This document shows positions 16,263 to 24,680 of a stretch of DNA of 64,000 bases, in pieces. The translations under genes and the position numbers were made by a program. Under the pieces are notes generated by a model. It did not search any database. It had not been told where the DNA came from and was given only the letters and a program-made list of their open reading frames with translations. The stretch is from Streptomyces sp. CB09001 (GTDB taxonomy: Bacteria > Actinomycetota > Actinomycetes > Streptomycetales > Streptomycetaceae): NCBI RefSeq assembly GCF_003369795.1, contig NZ_CP026730.1, forward strand, positions 7,617,001-7,681,000, given 5' to 3'. Numbering within the stretch: position 1 is the first letter of the stretch; each line of letters starts with the position of its first letter.

Positions 16263-16643
16263 TCACACGGTGAGGACGCCGCCGACGAAGGTACGTTCCG
16301 GCGGTGACGCCACGAGTTCGACCATCGTGCCGGCGCGGAGGTCATTGCCAACGACGCGCGTGATCGCATCGGTGAGCGCGGTTCCGAGGCGCTCGCTGAT
16401 CCGGGCGGCGTCGGAGCGGTCGAATACACCGGCACGGACGCCCAGAGTCACCGAAGCGTTGGTGTCCACGGCCTTGCCGCCCTGCGCGAAACGGCCCGCG
16501 GGGACTCCGGCCAGGCGGATGCTCACGAGGTCTCGGGCCCATTCGCCGTAGACGTCGACGACAGCGTCGGTCAGTGCGGCGACGAGCACGGGTTCGTTCC
16601 CGGTCAGCCTGTTCTCGGGAAGGTGGACGGTCAGATGCGGCAT
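16263..16643 (-). CDS. Tautomerase-family protein
   Basis: The 126-residue protein starts M-P-H-L-T-V, so after removal of Met the N-terminal proline needed for 4-oxalocrotonate-tautomerase chemistry is exposed. The length fits two beta-alpha-beta halves or the longer MSAD/CHMI-like subgroup. The start at 16643 is set by that Pro2; a much longer in-frame reading would overlap the MarR gene. It faces a MarR-family gene across 64 bp containing dyads, so is probably its target. Substrate unknown. Confidence 0.75.
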   Translation of the reverse strand: MPHLTVHLPENRLTGNEPVLVAALTDAVVDVYGEWARDLVSIRLAGVPAGRFAQGGKAVDTNASVTLGVRAGVFDRSDAARISERLGTALTDAITRVVGNDLRAGTMVELVASPPERTFVGGVLTV

Positions 16644-16658
16644 AGTGGACCTCGTTTT

Positions 16659-16688
16659 CTTTGAACACAAAGCCTTTACTTGCAAAGG
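16659..16688. promoter_or_regulatory. Paired dyads between tautomerase and MarR genes
   Basis: CTTTG-N4-CAAAG (16659-16672) is followed directly by CCTTT-N6-AAAGG (16673-16688). Two adjacent dyads of related sequence in a short divergent promoter are typical of MarR binding sites and suggest autoregulation together with control of the tautomerase gene. Confidence 0.5.
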
Positions 16689-16707
16689 TATATGGGAGAG
16701 GTCGCCG

Positions 16708-17208
16708 ATGTCCAAGGAATCCGACGGACCAGCCGTCAACGAGGCAGTCCGCACCCTGCTGTTGCTCATGCCACGGCTCGTGGGCCGCGCCAAGCGCCTG
16801 CCCGTACCGCCGGCGCTCCAGGGACTGGACCTGGCACCGCGACACCTCGCACTGCTGGCCCACCTGGAGTACGACGGCCCCACGAGTGTCAACGAGTTGG
16901 CCGCTCGGCTGGAGGTGGCCCCGACGACCGTCAGCCTCATGGTCAGCGAGCTGTCACGACCGGGCGTCCTGCAACGCACTGTTGATCCCGCCGACCGCCG
17001 CCGCCGCGTCATCGCCATCGCCCCCGCCTACGCCGCACCGATCGACGAATGGCTTTCCGCCAGCGCCTCCGCCTGGGAAGGCGTCATGCGCGGCCTCGCC
17101 CCCGCGGAACGCGCCACGGTCATCGCCGCCCTGCACGCCTACGAAACCGCCTTGGAACAGGCGGGCAGCCGGCATCGGAACACCCGGCCGGGTCAGAGAC
17201 GAGGCTGA
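16708..17208 (+). CDS. MarR-family regulator
   Basis: The 166-residue protein has a winged-helix region with L-A-P-R-H-L-A-L-L-A-H-L, recognition helix V-A-P-T-T-V-S-L-M-V-S-E-L and the wing D-P-A-D-R-R-R-R-V-I-A-I. ATG 16708 is preceded by GAGAGG; an upstream in-frame start would cross the dyads. Likely represses itself and the divergent tautomerase gene in response to a small aromatic or oxidant (family knowledge, not shown here). Confidence 0.85.
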   Translation: MSKESDGPAVNEAVRTLLLLMPRLVGRAKRLPVPPALQGLDLAPRHLALLAHLEYDGPTSVNELAARLEVAPTTVSLMVSELSRPGVLQRTVDPADRRRRVIAIAPAYAAPIDEWLSASASAWEGVMRGLAPAERATVIAALHAYETALEQAGSRHRNTRPGQRRG

Positions 17209-17345
17209 CTCGTAGTCATGGCGTTCCACACCGACGACGACGCCGGCGAGGCGGGAGTCCCGCTCGGGACGACCGGTCCCGGGGGGAAGGGGCCGACATG
17301 GGACCGGAGAACTGCTCCGAACGACGCGGGTGTTAGCTTCCTTCC

Positions 17346-17975
17346 GTGTTGACACACCAGGACAAGACCAGGGCGGCCTACGACGGGGTTGTCGAACTGT
17401 ATGCGTCGATGTTCGCCAACCGGTTGGAGACGCAGCCGTTCGCGCGGAACATGATCGGCACCTTCGCCGAGCTCGTGCGTGGCACGGGGAACCTACGGAC
17501 GGCCGACGTCGGGTGCGGGCCCGGCCATTTGACGGCCCTGCTCCACGACTTGGGGTTGGACTCCTTCGGGCTCGACCTCTCCCCGGCCATGGTCGCCCAC
17601 GCCCGGCGAGCCCATCCGGCGCTGCGGTTCGACGAAGCACGAATGGAGGCCCTGCCGGTCGAGGACGGCGCGCTCGGCGGAGTGCTGGCCCACTACTCGA
17701 TGATCCACACCCCGCCTGAAGAATTGCCCGCGCTGCTCGCTGAGCAGGTGCGTGTCCTGGCACCAGGGGGCCTGCTCCTGGTGTCCTTCTTCGGCACCGA
17801 GGGGCCGGAGCCTGTCCGCTTCGACCACAAGGTGGCGCCTGCCTACAGCTGGCCGGCGGACCGGTTTGCCGAGGTGCTGGCCGGGGCCGGACTCGTCACG
17901 ATGGCTCAGCTGCTCCACGACCCAGCGTCCCAGCGGGGCTTCCTCGACACCCACCTGCTGGCCCGCCGCCCGTAG
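17346..17975 (+). CDS. Class I SAM-dependent methyltransferase
   Basis: The 209-residue protein contains motif I A-D-V-G-C-G-P-G-H-L near residue 55, the acidic residue after strand 2 (F-G-L-D-L-S), and post-motifs A-R-M-E-A-L-P-V-E-D and L-A-P-G-G-L-L-L-V-S-F. This is a small-molecule methyltransferase (methyltransf_11/25 type). The start is GTG 17346. No neighbouring biosynthetic genes indicate a substrate. The 137 bp before it show no gene. Confidence 0.8.
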   Translation: MLTHQDKTRAAYDGVVELYASMFANRLETQPFARNMIGTFAELVRGTGNLRTADVGCGPGHLTALLHDLGLDSFGLDLSPAMVAHARRAHPALRFDEARMEALPVEDGALGGVLAHYSMIHTPPEELPALLAEQVRVLAPGGLLLVSFFGTEGPEPVRFDHKVAPAYSWPADRFAEVLAGAGLVTMAQLLHDPASQRGFLDTHLLARRP

Positions 17976-18072
17976 AACGTGACCCGGGGCCGGGGCCGGG
18001 GAGGCGTCGGCGGTGAGAGCCGTGCCCAGCGCGGCCGAGGTCATGGTTGGCCGAAGAGGCTGCCCAGTCGCT

Positions 18073-18657
18073 TCACGGCTCGACGATGATGGTGCCTATG
18101 GACGATTCCGGACCGGGCCCTTCCGGACGGTCGACCTTCCACCAACCCAGCACGTCCTCATACTCCGGCTGTGGGAGTGCGCGCCCTTCGGCAGTCATCA
18201 GGCGTCCCTGATACCCCTGGGCGTAACGTGCTCGAACCGAGTAGACGCCGGGTTCGTCGGGAACAACGAGGTCGCACGACACATTCACCCACTCCGCCGG
18301 ACCTGGGTTGTCTTCCGCCAGCGCCTCGACGGGCGTGCCGGCGTTGACCATCTTCAAGCCGCCCCCGCTGCGCTGCTTGCCGTTCCATACCGACGCCTGG
18401 GCTCGATCCTGGCCCGCCAGACCAACGATCACCTGGTTGATGGCGTTGCCGCACTCCGAGCAGTCGTGCAGCACGTCGAAACCGACCTCGTGCGAGCCTC
18501 CTCCGCGAACGTGTACCACGTTGCCCAGGCCATCGATCTTCACGTTGCGGATCTTGAATCGAAATCCCTTCCCGCCTCCGTAGGGCTCGACCATCTCGGT
18601 GTCGGGAGTGAGCGCCGTGGTTTGGTGGGCATCGCTGTAACTCATCTTGTCGGTCAT
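18073..18657 (-). CDS. Hypothetical protein
   Basis: The 194-residue soluble protein was not recognised. It has a C-x-x-C pair (H-D-C-S-E-C-G-N) near residue 64 and a stretch with an Ig-like or beta-sandwich look (V-N-V-S-C-D-L-V-V-P-D-E-P-G-V-Y-S-V-R-A-R). There is no signal peptide or membrane segment. ATG 18657 has only a weak ribosome binding site; an in-frame start 16 codons upstream exists. Codon use is less GC3-biased than its neighbours, hinting at more recent acquisition. Confidence 0.55.
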   Translation of the reverse strand: MTDKMSYSDAHQTTALTPDTEMVEPYGGGKGFRFKIRNVKIDGLGNVVHVRGGGSHEVGFDVLHDCSECGNAINQVIVGLAGQDRAQASVWNGKQRSGGGLKMVNAGTPVEALAEDNPGPAEWVNVSCDLVVPDEPGVYSVRARYAQGYQGRLMTAEGRALPQPEYEDVLGWWKVDRPEGPGPESSIGTIIVEP

Positions 18658-18775
18658 AGGCCAAGTAAACAGGTGGCCACTGACAAGGACGGGCCCGCCC
18701 TTCAACGAGGTTGGTACGTCAGCGTCAGGACACGGCCGGACAGCAGCCTTCGGGGCTGCCGCTGCCGTGCACTCC

Positions 18776-19555
18776 CTAGGCGGGCCCGCGGTTCTTCCGT
18801 GGCTCGTCGGAATCCGTGGCCCGGACCGGTACGCGCATGCGCAGCCATGACAGGATCTGCTCGGAGTCCAGCCCCGGGGCCCACGCGTCGGCCTGCCCGC
18901 TGCCCTCTTTTGGCAGAGGCCCCACGCCCAGCACCCTCAGGCCGGCGCGTGACGCCGACTCGACTCCTGTGAGGGAGTCCTCGATCGCGAGTGCGGACCG
19001 CGGCGCGACCCCGCACAACGAGGAGGCCCTGCTGTAGACATCGGGCCATGGTTTGGGCCGCACGGCCTGCTCCGCCTGGTCGTTCGGTGCCGCGTCCGAG
19101 TCGTCGAAGTCCTGCTGCACGGTGGGCACGACGACGTGGCGGAAGTACCGGCGCAGGCCGGCCCGCAGAAGGCTTTCGTCGACCACCTCCATCGGGCAGT
19201 TGCTGGCGACGGCCAGGGGAAGCCGATGCCAGCACAGCCGAACGAACTCGGTGGCGCCGGGCATGGTCAGCGGATCCTCCGCGACGAGCGACATGAAGTG
19301 CGCGAGCAGGGCCGTGGAGAGGTCGGAGGCCAGATCGGGCTTGTTCGTCTCCTGCGCCATCAGGCGGCCGCAGTCGAGGTAGTGCACTCCTTTGGCCCGC
19401 TCGGCGAAACCGGGCGGCGTCGGCAGTCCGAAGTCACGGAACGTCCGTGTGCGGGCGTCCTGCCAATGACGCTCGGTGTCCATCAGGGTTCCGTCACAGT
19501 CGAAGACGATGGCCTCGGGTGACCAGTTCGGCAGGGTGCGTGAGAGGGGCGTCAC
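18776..19555 (-). CDS. HAD-superfamily phosphatase (beta-phosphoglucomutase-like)
   Basis: The 259-residue protein has HAD motif I V-F-D-C-D-G-T-L-M-D-T-E near the N-terminus, motif II in L-A-V-A-S-N, Lys of motif III in V-R-P-K-P-W-P-D-V-Y, and motif IV I-E-D-S-L-T-G-V. The cap domain between motifs I and II is of the helical beta-PGM type. An AAGGAGG site 5 nt before GTG 19555 decides the start. Likely acts on a sugar phosphate or similar; substrate unknown. Confidence 0.85.
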   Translation of the reverse strand: MTPLSRTLPNWSPEAIVFDCDGTLMDTERHWQDARTRTFRDFGLPTPPGFAERAKGVHYLDCGRLMAQETNKPDLASDLSTALLAHFMSLVAEDPLTMPGATEFVRLCWHRLPLAVASNCPMEVVDESLLRAGLRRYFRHVVVPTVQQDFDDSDAAPNDQAEQAVRPKPWPDVYSRASSLCGVAPRSALAIEDSLTGVESASRAGLRVLGVGPLPKEGSGQADAWAPGLDSEQILSWLRMRVPVRATDSDEPRKNRGPA

Positions 19556-19726
19556 GGTGGCCTCCTTGGGGGTCTGCGCATTGCGGACCACGAATCGCGG
19601 TGATGCCGGCTCACGTGAAGTGCTTCGGGGGCCGTCTCCGTTCCCTTCCGGTTTCCGGTCGTCAGAAGGGCCCGCATTTAGGGCATCAGCCGCAAAAGGA
19701 AAACATTGCGACCGCTACGTTATTTC

Positions 19727-19743
19727 CGTCTCGAAACGAGACG
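19727..19743. promoter_or_regulatory. 17-bp palindrome upstream of the TetR/GBL-receptor-like gene
   Basis: CGTCTCG-AAA-CGAGACG is perfect with a 3-nt centre. It lies in the 526-bp gene-free stretch between the HAD gene and the regulator at 20082. That stretch is unusually AT-rich around 19690-19760, and no gene is supported there. Confidence 0.35.
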
Positions 19744-20040
19744 CAATCACCATTTCGAGTGCTCGCTCGTCAAGCGTTCATGGTGTATGTGCCACGGAGG
19801 CGTAAGATCGTCGGAGGTTCCTGACTGACCGTCATCAAAGGTACGCAGAGCACGACTTGATGACGTCGCTGGCCCAGGCCCCTCCTGCGGGGGCGGGCGG
19901 CGGCGTACGATGCGAGCGGCCAGGAAGAGCACCTGGTCGGGTCACGTATCACCCGCACGCGTGCATCTTCGAAAGATAGACGCACCAACCCGCGCACGGT
20001 TGACGCCGGACTGCGCCACGCGTACGCGGGCGCACTACAT

Positions 20041-20072
20041 TTTCCGTCGTTCATTCCACAACGAGCGGAAAG
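20041..20072. promoter_or_regulatory. Dyad overlapping the start region of the GBL-receptor-like gene
   Basis: TTTCCGTCGTT and AACGAGCGGAAA are inverted copies differing by one inserted base, separated by 8-9 nt. They lie about 10-40 bp upstream of the GTG, where an autoregulatory element would be expected. This sequence does not obviously match published gamma-butyrolactone autoregulatory elements. Confidence 0.35.
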
Positions 20073-20081
20073 CGCGGAACT

Positions 20082-20792
20082 GTGCAGGAACGGGCCAGAG
20101 AAACCCGCAGATCACTCCTCGAGGCGGCCGCCTGCCTCTTCGCCGAGCACGGATACGCGGGGACCAGTGTCAATGACATAAGCACGCGGTCCGGACGAAC
20201 CAGCGGCTCCGTCTACTTCCACTACAGCAGCAAGGAGGGCATCGCCCTCGCCGTCGTCCGAGACGGCTTCGCCACGTGGTCCGGCCTGGCCACGTGCTAC
20301 GCCGACCGCACCGTGCCGCCGCTGGAGCGCCTCGTCGCGCTCAGTCACAAGATCGCCAGGGCGCTCGCCGAAGACTCCCTGACGCGCGCGGGCGCTCGTC
20401 TCTGGGCGGAGCGCGACGCCATCAACGTCAGTCTCCCCGACCCCTTCGTTCTCTGGACGGCGGCAGTGGCACGGCTGCTGGCTCAGGCGCGGAACCACGG
20501 GCATCTGGCCGCCCACGTCCGGCCTGCAGCCACCGCCCGGACTCTGGTCCGTGCGTTCTTCGGCTTCTGTACCCTCACCGAGGCACTCGACGGGCCCGAG
20601 GCCCTCAGCGGCCGTGTCTCCGACTGGTGGGAACTGACGCTCCCCGCACTCCTTTCGGGCCCGCGTTCGGTACCGGCGCCGGGGCGGCAGGCGGCGCCGG
20701 CGGAGAGCGTCACGGCGTGCGGCACCGGTGAAGCGGCCTCGCCGAGGCCCCAGAGCCCCGGCTCCGCGCTACTTGCTGCTGGCGACGCATAG
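20082..20792 (+). CDS. TetR regulator of the gamma-butyrolactone receptor type
   Basis: The 236-residue protein resembles ScbR/ArpA-type receptors along its length: R-A-R-E-T-R-R-S-L-L-E-A-A-A at the N-terminus, S-G-S-V-Y-F-H-Y-S-S-K-E-G-I-A in the recognition helix, and D-P-F-V-L-W at the place of the conserved tryptophan that closes the ligand pocket. Such proteins repress antibiotic and hormone genes until a butyrolactone or butenolide binds. No A-factor synthase (AfsA) gene is nearby, so it could be a pseudo-receptor or respond to a signal made elsewhere. The start is GTG 20082 with GAGCGGAAAG upstream. The C-terminal 35 residues are low-complexity. Confidence 0.75.
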   Translation: MQERARETRRSLLEAAACLFAEHGYAGTSVNDISTRSGRTSGSVYFHYSSKEGIALAVVRDGFATWSGLATCYADRTVPPLERLVALSHKIARALAEDSLTRAGARLWAERDAINVSLPDPFVLWTAAVARLLAQARNHGHLAAHVRPAATARTLVRAFFGFCTLTEALDGPEALSGRVSDWWELTLPALLSGPRSVPAPGRQAAPAESVTACGTGEAASPRPQSPGSALLAAGDA

Positions 20793-20875
20793 CCGGGAGG
20801 GCAACCGGGCCGACCGGGCCGCCCGGACTGCTTACGTCATCACCAGCCGGACGGACCACTTCGTGAAGCCCGAGG

Positions 20876-21871
20876 TCAGAGGCCCAGGAGTCGTTCGGCG
20901 GTACCGTGGGCCATGCGGTGCTTGTCCTCGGCGCACATGTCTGCCTCGTCGAGGAAGGCTGCGACGCCCTCGTTCCCCACGAACGGATAGTCGACGGCGA
21001 GGACGATACGCTCGACGCCCAGCGTCTCCACGCAGAACCGGAGCTGTGCCTGGTTCCACATACCACTCGGCGTGATGTGGACATGGTGCTTGAAGTAGTC
21101 CGCGAACGGGCGGTCGAGTTTTGTGATCCCCTGAGGCAGCAACTCCTCGATCCTGTCGAGATAGAACGGGATCATCTCGCCCCAGTGACCGAGAATGACC
21201 TGGAGGTCCTGGTACTTGTCGAAGACACCGGAGAGCACCATGTGGATGAAGTGCTCTGCGGTCTCCACGTGCCACCCCCACGCCGCGGTCTGGAGTCGGC
21301 TGGTCACGAGCGACGGAAGGCCCTCGTAGCTGGCCTCGGTGACCGCGCGTGGCGGCATCGCGGGGTGCAGGTAGATGGGCACACCGAGGCGATTGGCCGT
21401 GCGTAGGACAGGGTCGAATCGCGGAGCGTCCAGGAACTCGTCCTCGGTGCGCCCGTTGATCAGCGTCCCGACGAAGCCCAGGTCGCTCACGCAACGTTCC
21501 AGTTCATTCGCGGCGGCCTCGGGGGCGGCAGTCGGCAGAGCGGCGAACGCGGCGAAGCGCCCGGGGAACGCGTTGACCGCTTGTGCGGCGGTGTCGTTCG
21601 CGGCGCGGACAAGTTCCGGCGCCACGTCGGCCGGGGCCTGCTGTGCCCACAGACAGGACAGGACCTGGGTGGTGATGCCATTCCGGTCCATGTCCGCGAT
21701 CCGCTTCTCGCCGAGGTCCAGCAGCATGGACTCACTCTGCAGCGAGCCCGCGAACCCGGTCCCGGCTGCGTAGGCCGCAGCGAAGTTCGGGGCGAGTCGG
21801 TTGATGGTGGGGCTGCTCGCCGCTGTGAGCGCAGGGTCTATGAAGTGCTCTTCGAGTGTGATGATCCGCAT
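20876..21871 (-). CDS. Amidohydrolase-2 family protein (gamma-resorcylate decarboxylase/ACMSD-like)
   Basis: The 331-residue protein begins M-R-I-I-T-L-E-E-H-F, the ExH metal motif placed as in 2,6-dihydroxybenzoate decarboxylase. Later ligands are His in I-Y-L-H-P-A, His in I-L-G-H-W-G-E and Asp in L-A-V-D-Y-P-F. Members decarboxylate hydroxybenzoates or amino-carboxymuconate semialdehyde without a redox cofactor, so a non-oxidative aromatic decarboxylase is likely. It is divergent from a TetR gene across 102 bp with an ACAATATTGT palindrome, the probable control site. Confidence 0.8.
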   Translation of the reverse strand: MRIITLEEHFIDPALTAASSPTINRLAPNFAAAYAAGTGFAGSLQSESMLLDLGEKRIADMDRNGITTQVLSCLWAQQAPADVAPELVRAANDTAAQAVNAFPGRFAAFAALPTAAPEAAANELERCVSDLGFVGTLINGRTEDEFLDAPRFDPVLRTANRLGVPIYLHPAMPPRAVTEASYEGLPSLVTSRLQTAAWGWHVETAEHFIHMVLSGVFDKYQDLQVILGHWGEMIPFYLDRIEELLPQGITKLDRPFADYFKHHVHITPSGMWNQAQLRFCVETLGVERIVLAVDYPFVGNEGVAAFLDEADMCAEDKHRMAHGTAERLLGL

Positions 21872-21892
21872 GGCAACAACCTCGAATAGAGG

Positions 21893-21902
21893 ACAATATT
21901 GT
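21893..21902. promoter_or_regulatory. ACAATATTGT palindrome, likely TetR operator
   Basis: A perfect 10-bp AT-rich palindrome, 22 bp upstream of the amidohydrolase start, in the divergent promoter shared with a TetR gene. It stands out from the GC-rich surroundings. Confidence 0.45.
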
Positions 21903-21973
21903 TTCTTAAGTTGAGAGTACCAGGGGAGCGCTCGACGTGACGCGAGCCCAGGTGAGCGGCTATAAAGGACACG

Positions 21974-22600
21974 ATGAGCCGCCCCTCCGCCACCCGTTCG
22001 AAAGACCGCGCCACTGTTGCCGCGGAACGGCCCATGCGTCGGCGTGGCGCGGAACTGACCCGGGCGATCCATGAAGCGACACTGCGGGAACTTGCCGAGA
22101 CGAGCTTCGAGGAACTCAGCTTCGAGTCGGTGGCGTCGGCCGCAGGCACTGGTAAGTCCGTGCTCTACCGACGCTGGAGCACCACCGCCGAACTCGTCCT
22201 GGCGGCGCTCAAGGATGATGAGGTGGGGCTGGCCAAGCCCGTGGTGCCAAACACCGGCACCCTGCGCGGAGATCTGATCGTGATGCTCTCCACCCTCGCC
22301 CAGGTTCTGGACGAGCCGCGCGGACGTGCCTTGTGGCCCCTGCTGGTCCAGCGCGCCCGCCACCCTGAACTCTTCCAGCAGATTATGGACCAGGTCAGCC
22401 ACCCCCACCGGGCCGCCCTGTTCGAGTGCATCCGCGGGTTCGCCGACCAGGGTCAGGTCAGCCCGGCCAGGGCGACGGCACGCATCGCAGCCGTGGGCCC
22501 GCGCCTGATCATCGCCGAGTACCTCGAGACGGGGAGCGTGTCCCACGACGACGTAGTGTCCGTCGTGGACGAGGTTCTGCTGCCTCTGCTGTCGCCATGA
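21974..22600 (+). CDS. TetR-family regulator
   Basis: The 208-residue protein has the TetR DNA-binding domain displaced by a 25-residue basic leader: L-T-R-A-I-H-E-A-T-L-R-E-L, then F-E-S-V-A-S-A-A-G-T-G-K-S-V-L-Y-R-R-W. The C-terminal domain is of the TetR_C_16 kind. It is divergent from the amidohydrolase gene and presumably represses it. The ATG lies 12 bp after an AT-rich TATAAAGGA stretch that includes AAGGA as ribosome binding site. Confidence 0.85.
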   Translation: MSRPSATRSKDRATVAAERPMRRRGAELTRAIHEATLRELAETSFEELSFESVASAAGTGKSVLYRRWSTTAELVLAALKDDEVGLAKPVVPNTGTLRGDLIVMLSTLAQVLDEPRGRALWPLLVQRARHPELFQQIMDQVSHPHRAALFECIRGFADQGQVSPARATARIAAVGPRLIIAEYLETGSVSHDDVVSVVDEVLLPLLSP

Positions 22601-22739
22601 CAGGCTCGAGATCGAAAGCGCTACACCTGCGCCTGTTCGGCCCTCAACACCCCAGCCATAAAACGGATATGCGCTGATCACGGCCTTCGGCAACACCCTT
22701 GAGGTCGCCCTTCGGAACTCGCCGACCTGCCTGGCCGGC

Positions 22740-22924
22740 CGTCTTGGGGCGTCGCGGGTGGCCACCCGGACGGTGAGGGCGCGGTCAATGTCGTTGAGGC
22801 CGGTCGCCTTGGTGACCTCGTGCTCGTCGCGGCTGGTGTCACGGCGGACGATCTCGTGGGCGCCCTTGTCCAGGACGGCCACGGAGGCGAACCGGACGGG
22901 GGCGTCCTCGTCGGACTGGATGAC
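22740..22924 (-). pseudogene. Coding-like remnant, family unknown
   Basis: In a minus-strand frame the codons are strongly GC3-biased (for example V-I-Q-S-D-E-D-A-P-V-R-F-A-S-V-A-V-L) for about 60 codons, then the pattern is lost and no start or stop of its own is evident. This looks like a piece of a former gene. I do not recognise the family. The rest of the 22601-23078 gap shows nothing. Confidence 0.35.
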
Positions 22925-23078
22925 TGAGCCTGTCGAACCGGGTTGGCGGCCGCACGGTTGTGCTTGAGTCCGTTGATCCCGCACGAAGGCCTGTGGTGAA
23001 AGCCCCGCCTTCCTCTCCGTCGAGCGGCGGGATCTTTGCATCAGGCGCCAGGCATACCGAGCAACCCGGTGGGACCTG

Positions 23079-23672
23079 TCAGATCGTGGTCGGCAGCGCC
23101 CTTTCCAGGAGGGTCTCCGCCGCTGTCCGCGCGTGCCGGCCGTAGTTCGACTCGCCCAGCACCATGGCGCGGCTGGCGGCGCCGTCCGCGAGGGTCACGA
23201 GTTGCTCGGCGAGGACGGCGGGCTCGCGGCAGCCCAGTTCCGCTACCAGGTCGGTCACCAGCCGCACCATCAGCAGTTTCTGTTCGCGGGCGTAGGAGTG
23301 GATCGCGTTCTGGGGGTCGGGGAACTCCGCGGCGGCGTCGATGAACGGGCATCCGCGCACGGGATCCGTGCCGGTCGGGGGCGGGTCGAACAGTGCGAGG
23401 ATTCGCTCCTTGGCGGGGACGTCCTCGCGGGCCAGCACGCCCTCCAGGGTGCGTCCCGTCGAGGAGAGGTCCTTGAGGTGGGCGAGGACCAGCTCGTCTT
23501 TGGTCCTGAAGTGCGCATAGAGGGTGCGCTTGGACACCGGTGCCCGCTCCGCGATCTGCTCCATGCCGGTCGCGTTGATCCCCTGGGCCGCGAACAGTCC
23601 GGCCGCGGCGGCCAGGATGCGCTCCCGCCCTCCGCGCCCCGGCCGTCGAGACGCCGTCGTCATCGTGGTCAT
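23079..23672 (-). CDS. TetR-family repressor (nitroreductase control)
   Basis: The 197-residue protein contains the TetR helix-turn-helix (I-L-A-A-A-A-G-L-F-A-A-Q-G-I, then M-E-Q-I-A-E-R-A-P-V-S-K-R-T-L-Y-A-H-F) and a C-terminal domain with G-C-P-F-I-D-A-A-A-E-F, a pattern seen in TetR proteins that sense thiol-reactive or electrophilic compounds. It is divergent from a nitroreductase gene, and two near-identical 22-bp operators lie in the 101-bp promoter between them. Control of both genes is likely. Confidence 0.85.
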   Translation of the reverse strand: MTTMTTASRRPGRGGRERILAAAAGLFAAQGINATGMEQIAERAPVSKRTLYAHFRTKDELVLAHLKDLSSTGRTLEGVLAREDVPAKERILALFDPPPTGTDPVRGCPFIDAAAEFPDPQNAIHSYAREQKLLMVRLVTDLVAELGCREPAVLAEQLVTLADGAASRAMVLGESNYGRHARTAAETLLERALPTTI

Positions 23673-23677
23673 GACGT

Positions 23678-23699
23678 AAGTATACGTTCTCGTTTACTT
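23678..23699. promoter_or_regulatory. TetR operator 1 (AAGTATACG-N4-CGTTTACTT)
   Basis: A 9-4-9 dyad with one mismatch, 5 bp upstream of the TetR start codon, matching the perfect copy at 23731-23752 in arm sequence and spacer length. Confidence 0.6.
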
Positions 23700-23730
23700 C
23701 GGAGGGGGTGACTGGTTATAGTGCCACTTC

Positions 23731-23752
23731 AAGTAAACGATTCCGTTTACTT
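23731..23752. promoter_or_regulatory. TetR operator 2 (AAGTAAACG-N4-CGTTTACTT)
   Basis: A perfect 9-4-9 dyad, 21 bp upstream of the nitroreductase start and just before its GAGGAG ribosome binding site. The two operator centres are 53 bp apart. Confidence 0.65.
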
Positions 23753-23773
23753 CGGCGGCCTGAGGAGAGTTCC

Positions 23774-24529
23774 ATGAGCGGACCGGTCTTCACCCGGACA
23801 CACACGAGCGAGGCGCCCACCGGCGGGACACAGCGGGGCGGGACACAGCAGGGCGGGACGCGAACGTTGGAGTACGCCGAGCAGCTGATCCGCGCGCGCC
23901 GCGCGACCCGCGCATTCCGTCCCGACCCGGTACCCGAGGACACTCTGCGCGAGGTCTTCTCCCTGGCCGGCACCGCGCCGTCCAATTCCAACGCGCAGCC
24001 CTGGCGGGTCGAGGTGGTCGGTGGCGCACGGCGAGACCGTCTGGCCGACGCGCTGCGAACGGCCCACGCCGAGCGGCGCGTCACTGCCGACTACCCGTAC
24101 TCCGAGGACATGTACGCCCCCGTCCACCAGGAAAGGCGGGCCGCCTTCGGCGCCGGTCTGTACGGAGCGCTGGGTATCGGCCCCGACGACTACCCGGCTC
24201 GCGCGGCCTACGACGCGGAAAGTCTGGGCTTCTACGGAGCGCCTCATGCCGCGTTCCTGTTCGTCACCGGCGACGGCGGGCCGCGACTGGCCGCCGACGC
24301 CGGCGCTTACCTGCAGACGCTGCTGCTGGCCATGACCGGCTACGGTGTGGCCAGTTGCCCGCAGGGCCTGCTCAGCTTCTACGCCGACACCGTCCGCGAT
24401 GAACTCGGAGTGGACGAGGGGAAGCTGCTCGTGGGTATCTCCTTCGGCTACGCCGACGGGAATGCGCCGGTGAACCAGGTCGCGACCGGCCGGGCGGCCC
24501 TGGAGGCAACCACCACATTCCACACGTAG
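23774..24529 (+). CDS. Nitroreductase-family flavoprotein
   Basis: The 251-residue protein starts with a 34-residue leader that includes three near-repeats of G-G-T-Q, then the nitroreductase fold: R-R-A-T-R-A-F-R-P-D-P-V near 42, A-G-T-A-P-S-N-S-N-A-Q-P-W-R-V for FMN binding, and the late G-V-A-S-C-P-Q-G. Such enzymes reduce nitro groups or quinones with NAD(P)H. ATG 23774 follows GAGGAG. Control by the divergent TetR suggests response to a xenobiotic or quinone. Confidence 0.85.
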   Translation: MSGPVFTRTHTSEAPTGGTQRGGTQQGGTRTLEYAEQLIRARRATRAFRPDPVPEDTLREVFSLAGTAPSNSNAQPWRVEVVGGARRDRLADALRTAHAERRVTADYPYSEDMYAPVHQERRAAFGAGLYGALGIGPDDYPARAAYDAESLGFYGAPHAAFLFVTGDGGPRLAADAGAYLQTLLLAMTGYGVASCPQGLLSFYADTVRDELGVDEGKLLVGISFGYADGNAPVNQVATGRAALEATTTFHT

Positions 24530-24680
24530 AGTTGGTCCCGACGCGCACGCCCCGAGTCGTTCCCGCAGGTCGCGATCGGCCGTACCACGGTTGACGGGGC
24601 ATTCTCTGCGGGAAGACTTCGAGACAGGTCCGGCCCCGACGGCCCGGCAGCCAAGAATTCCAACAGGTGCATCGGAATTC

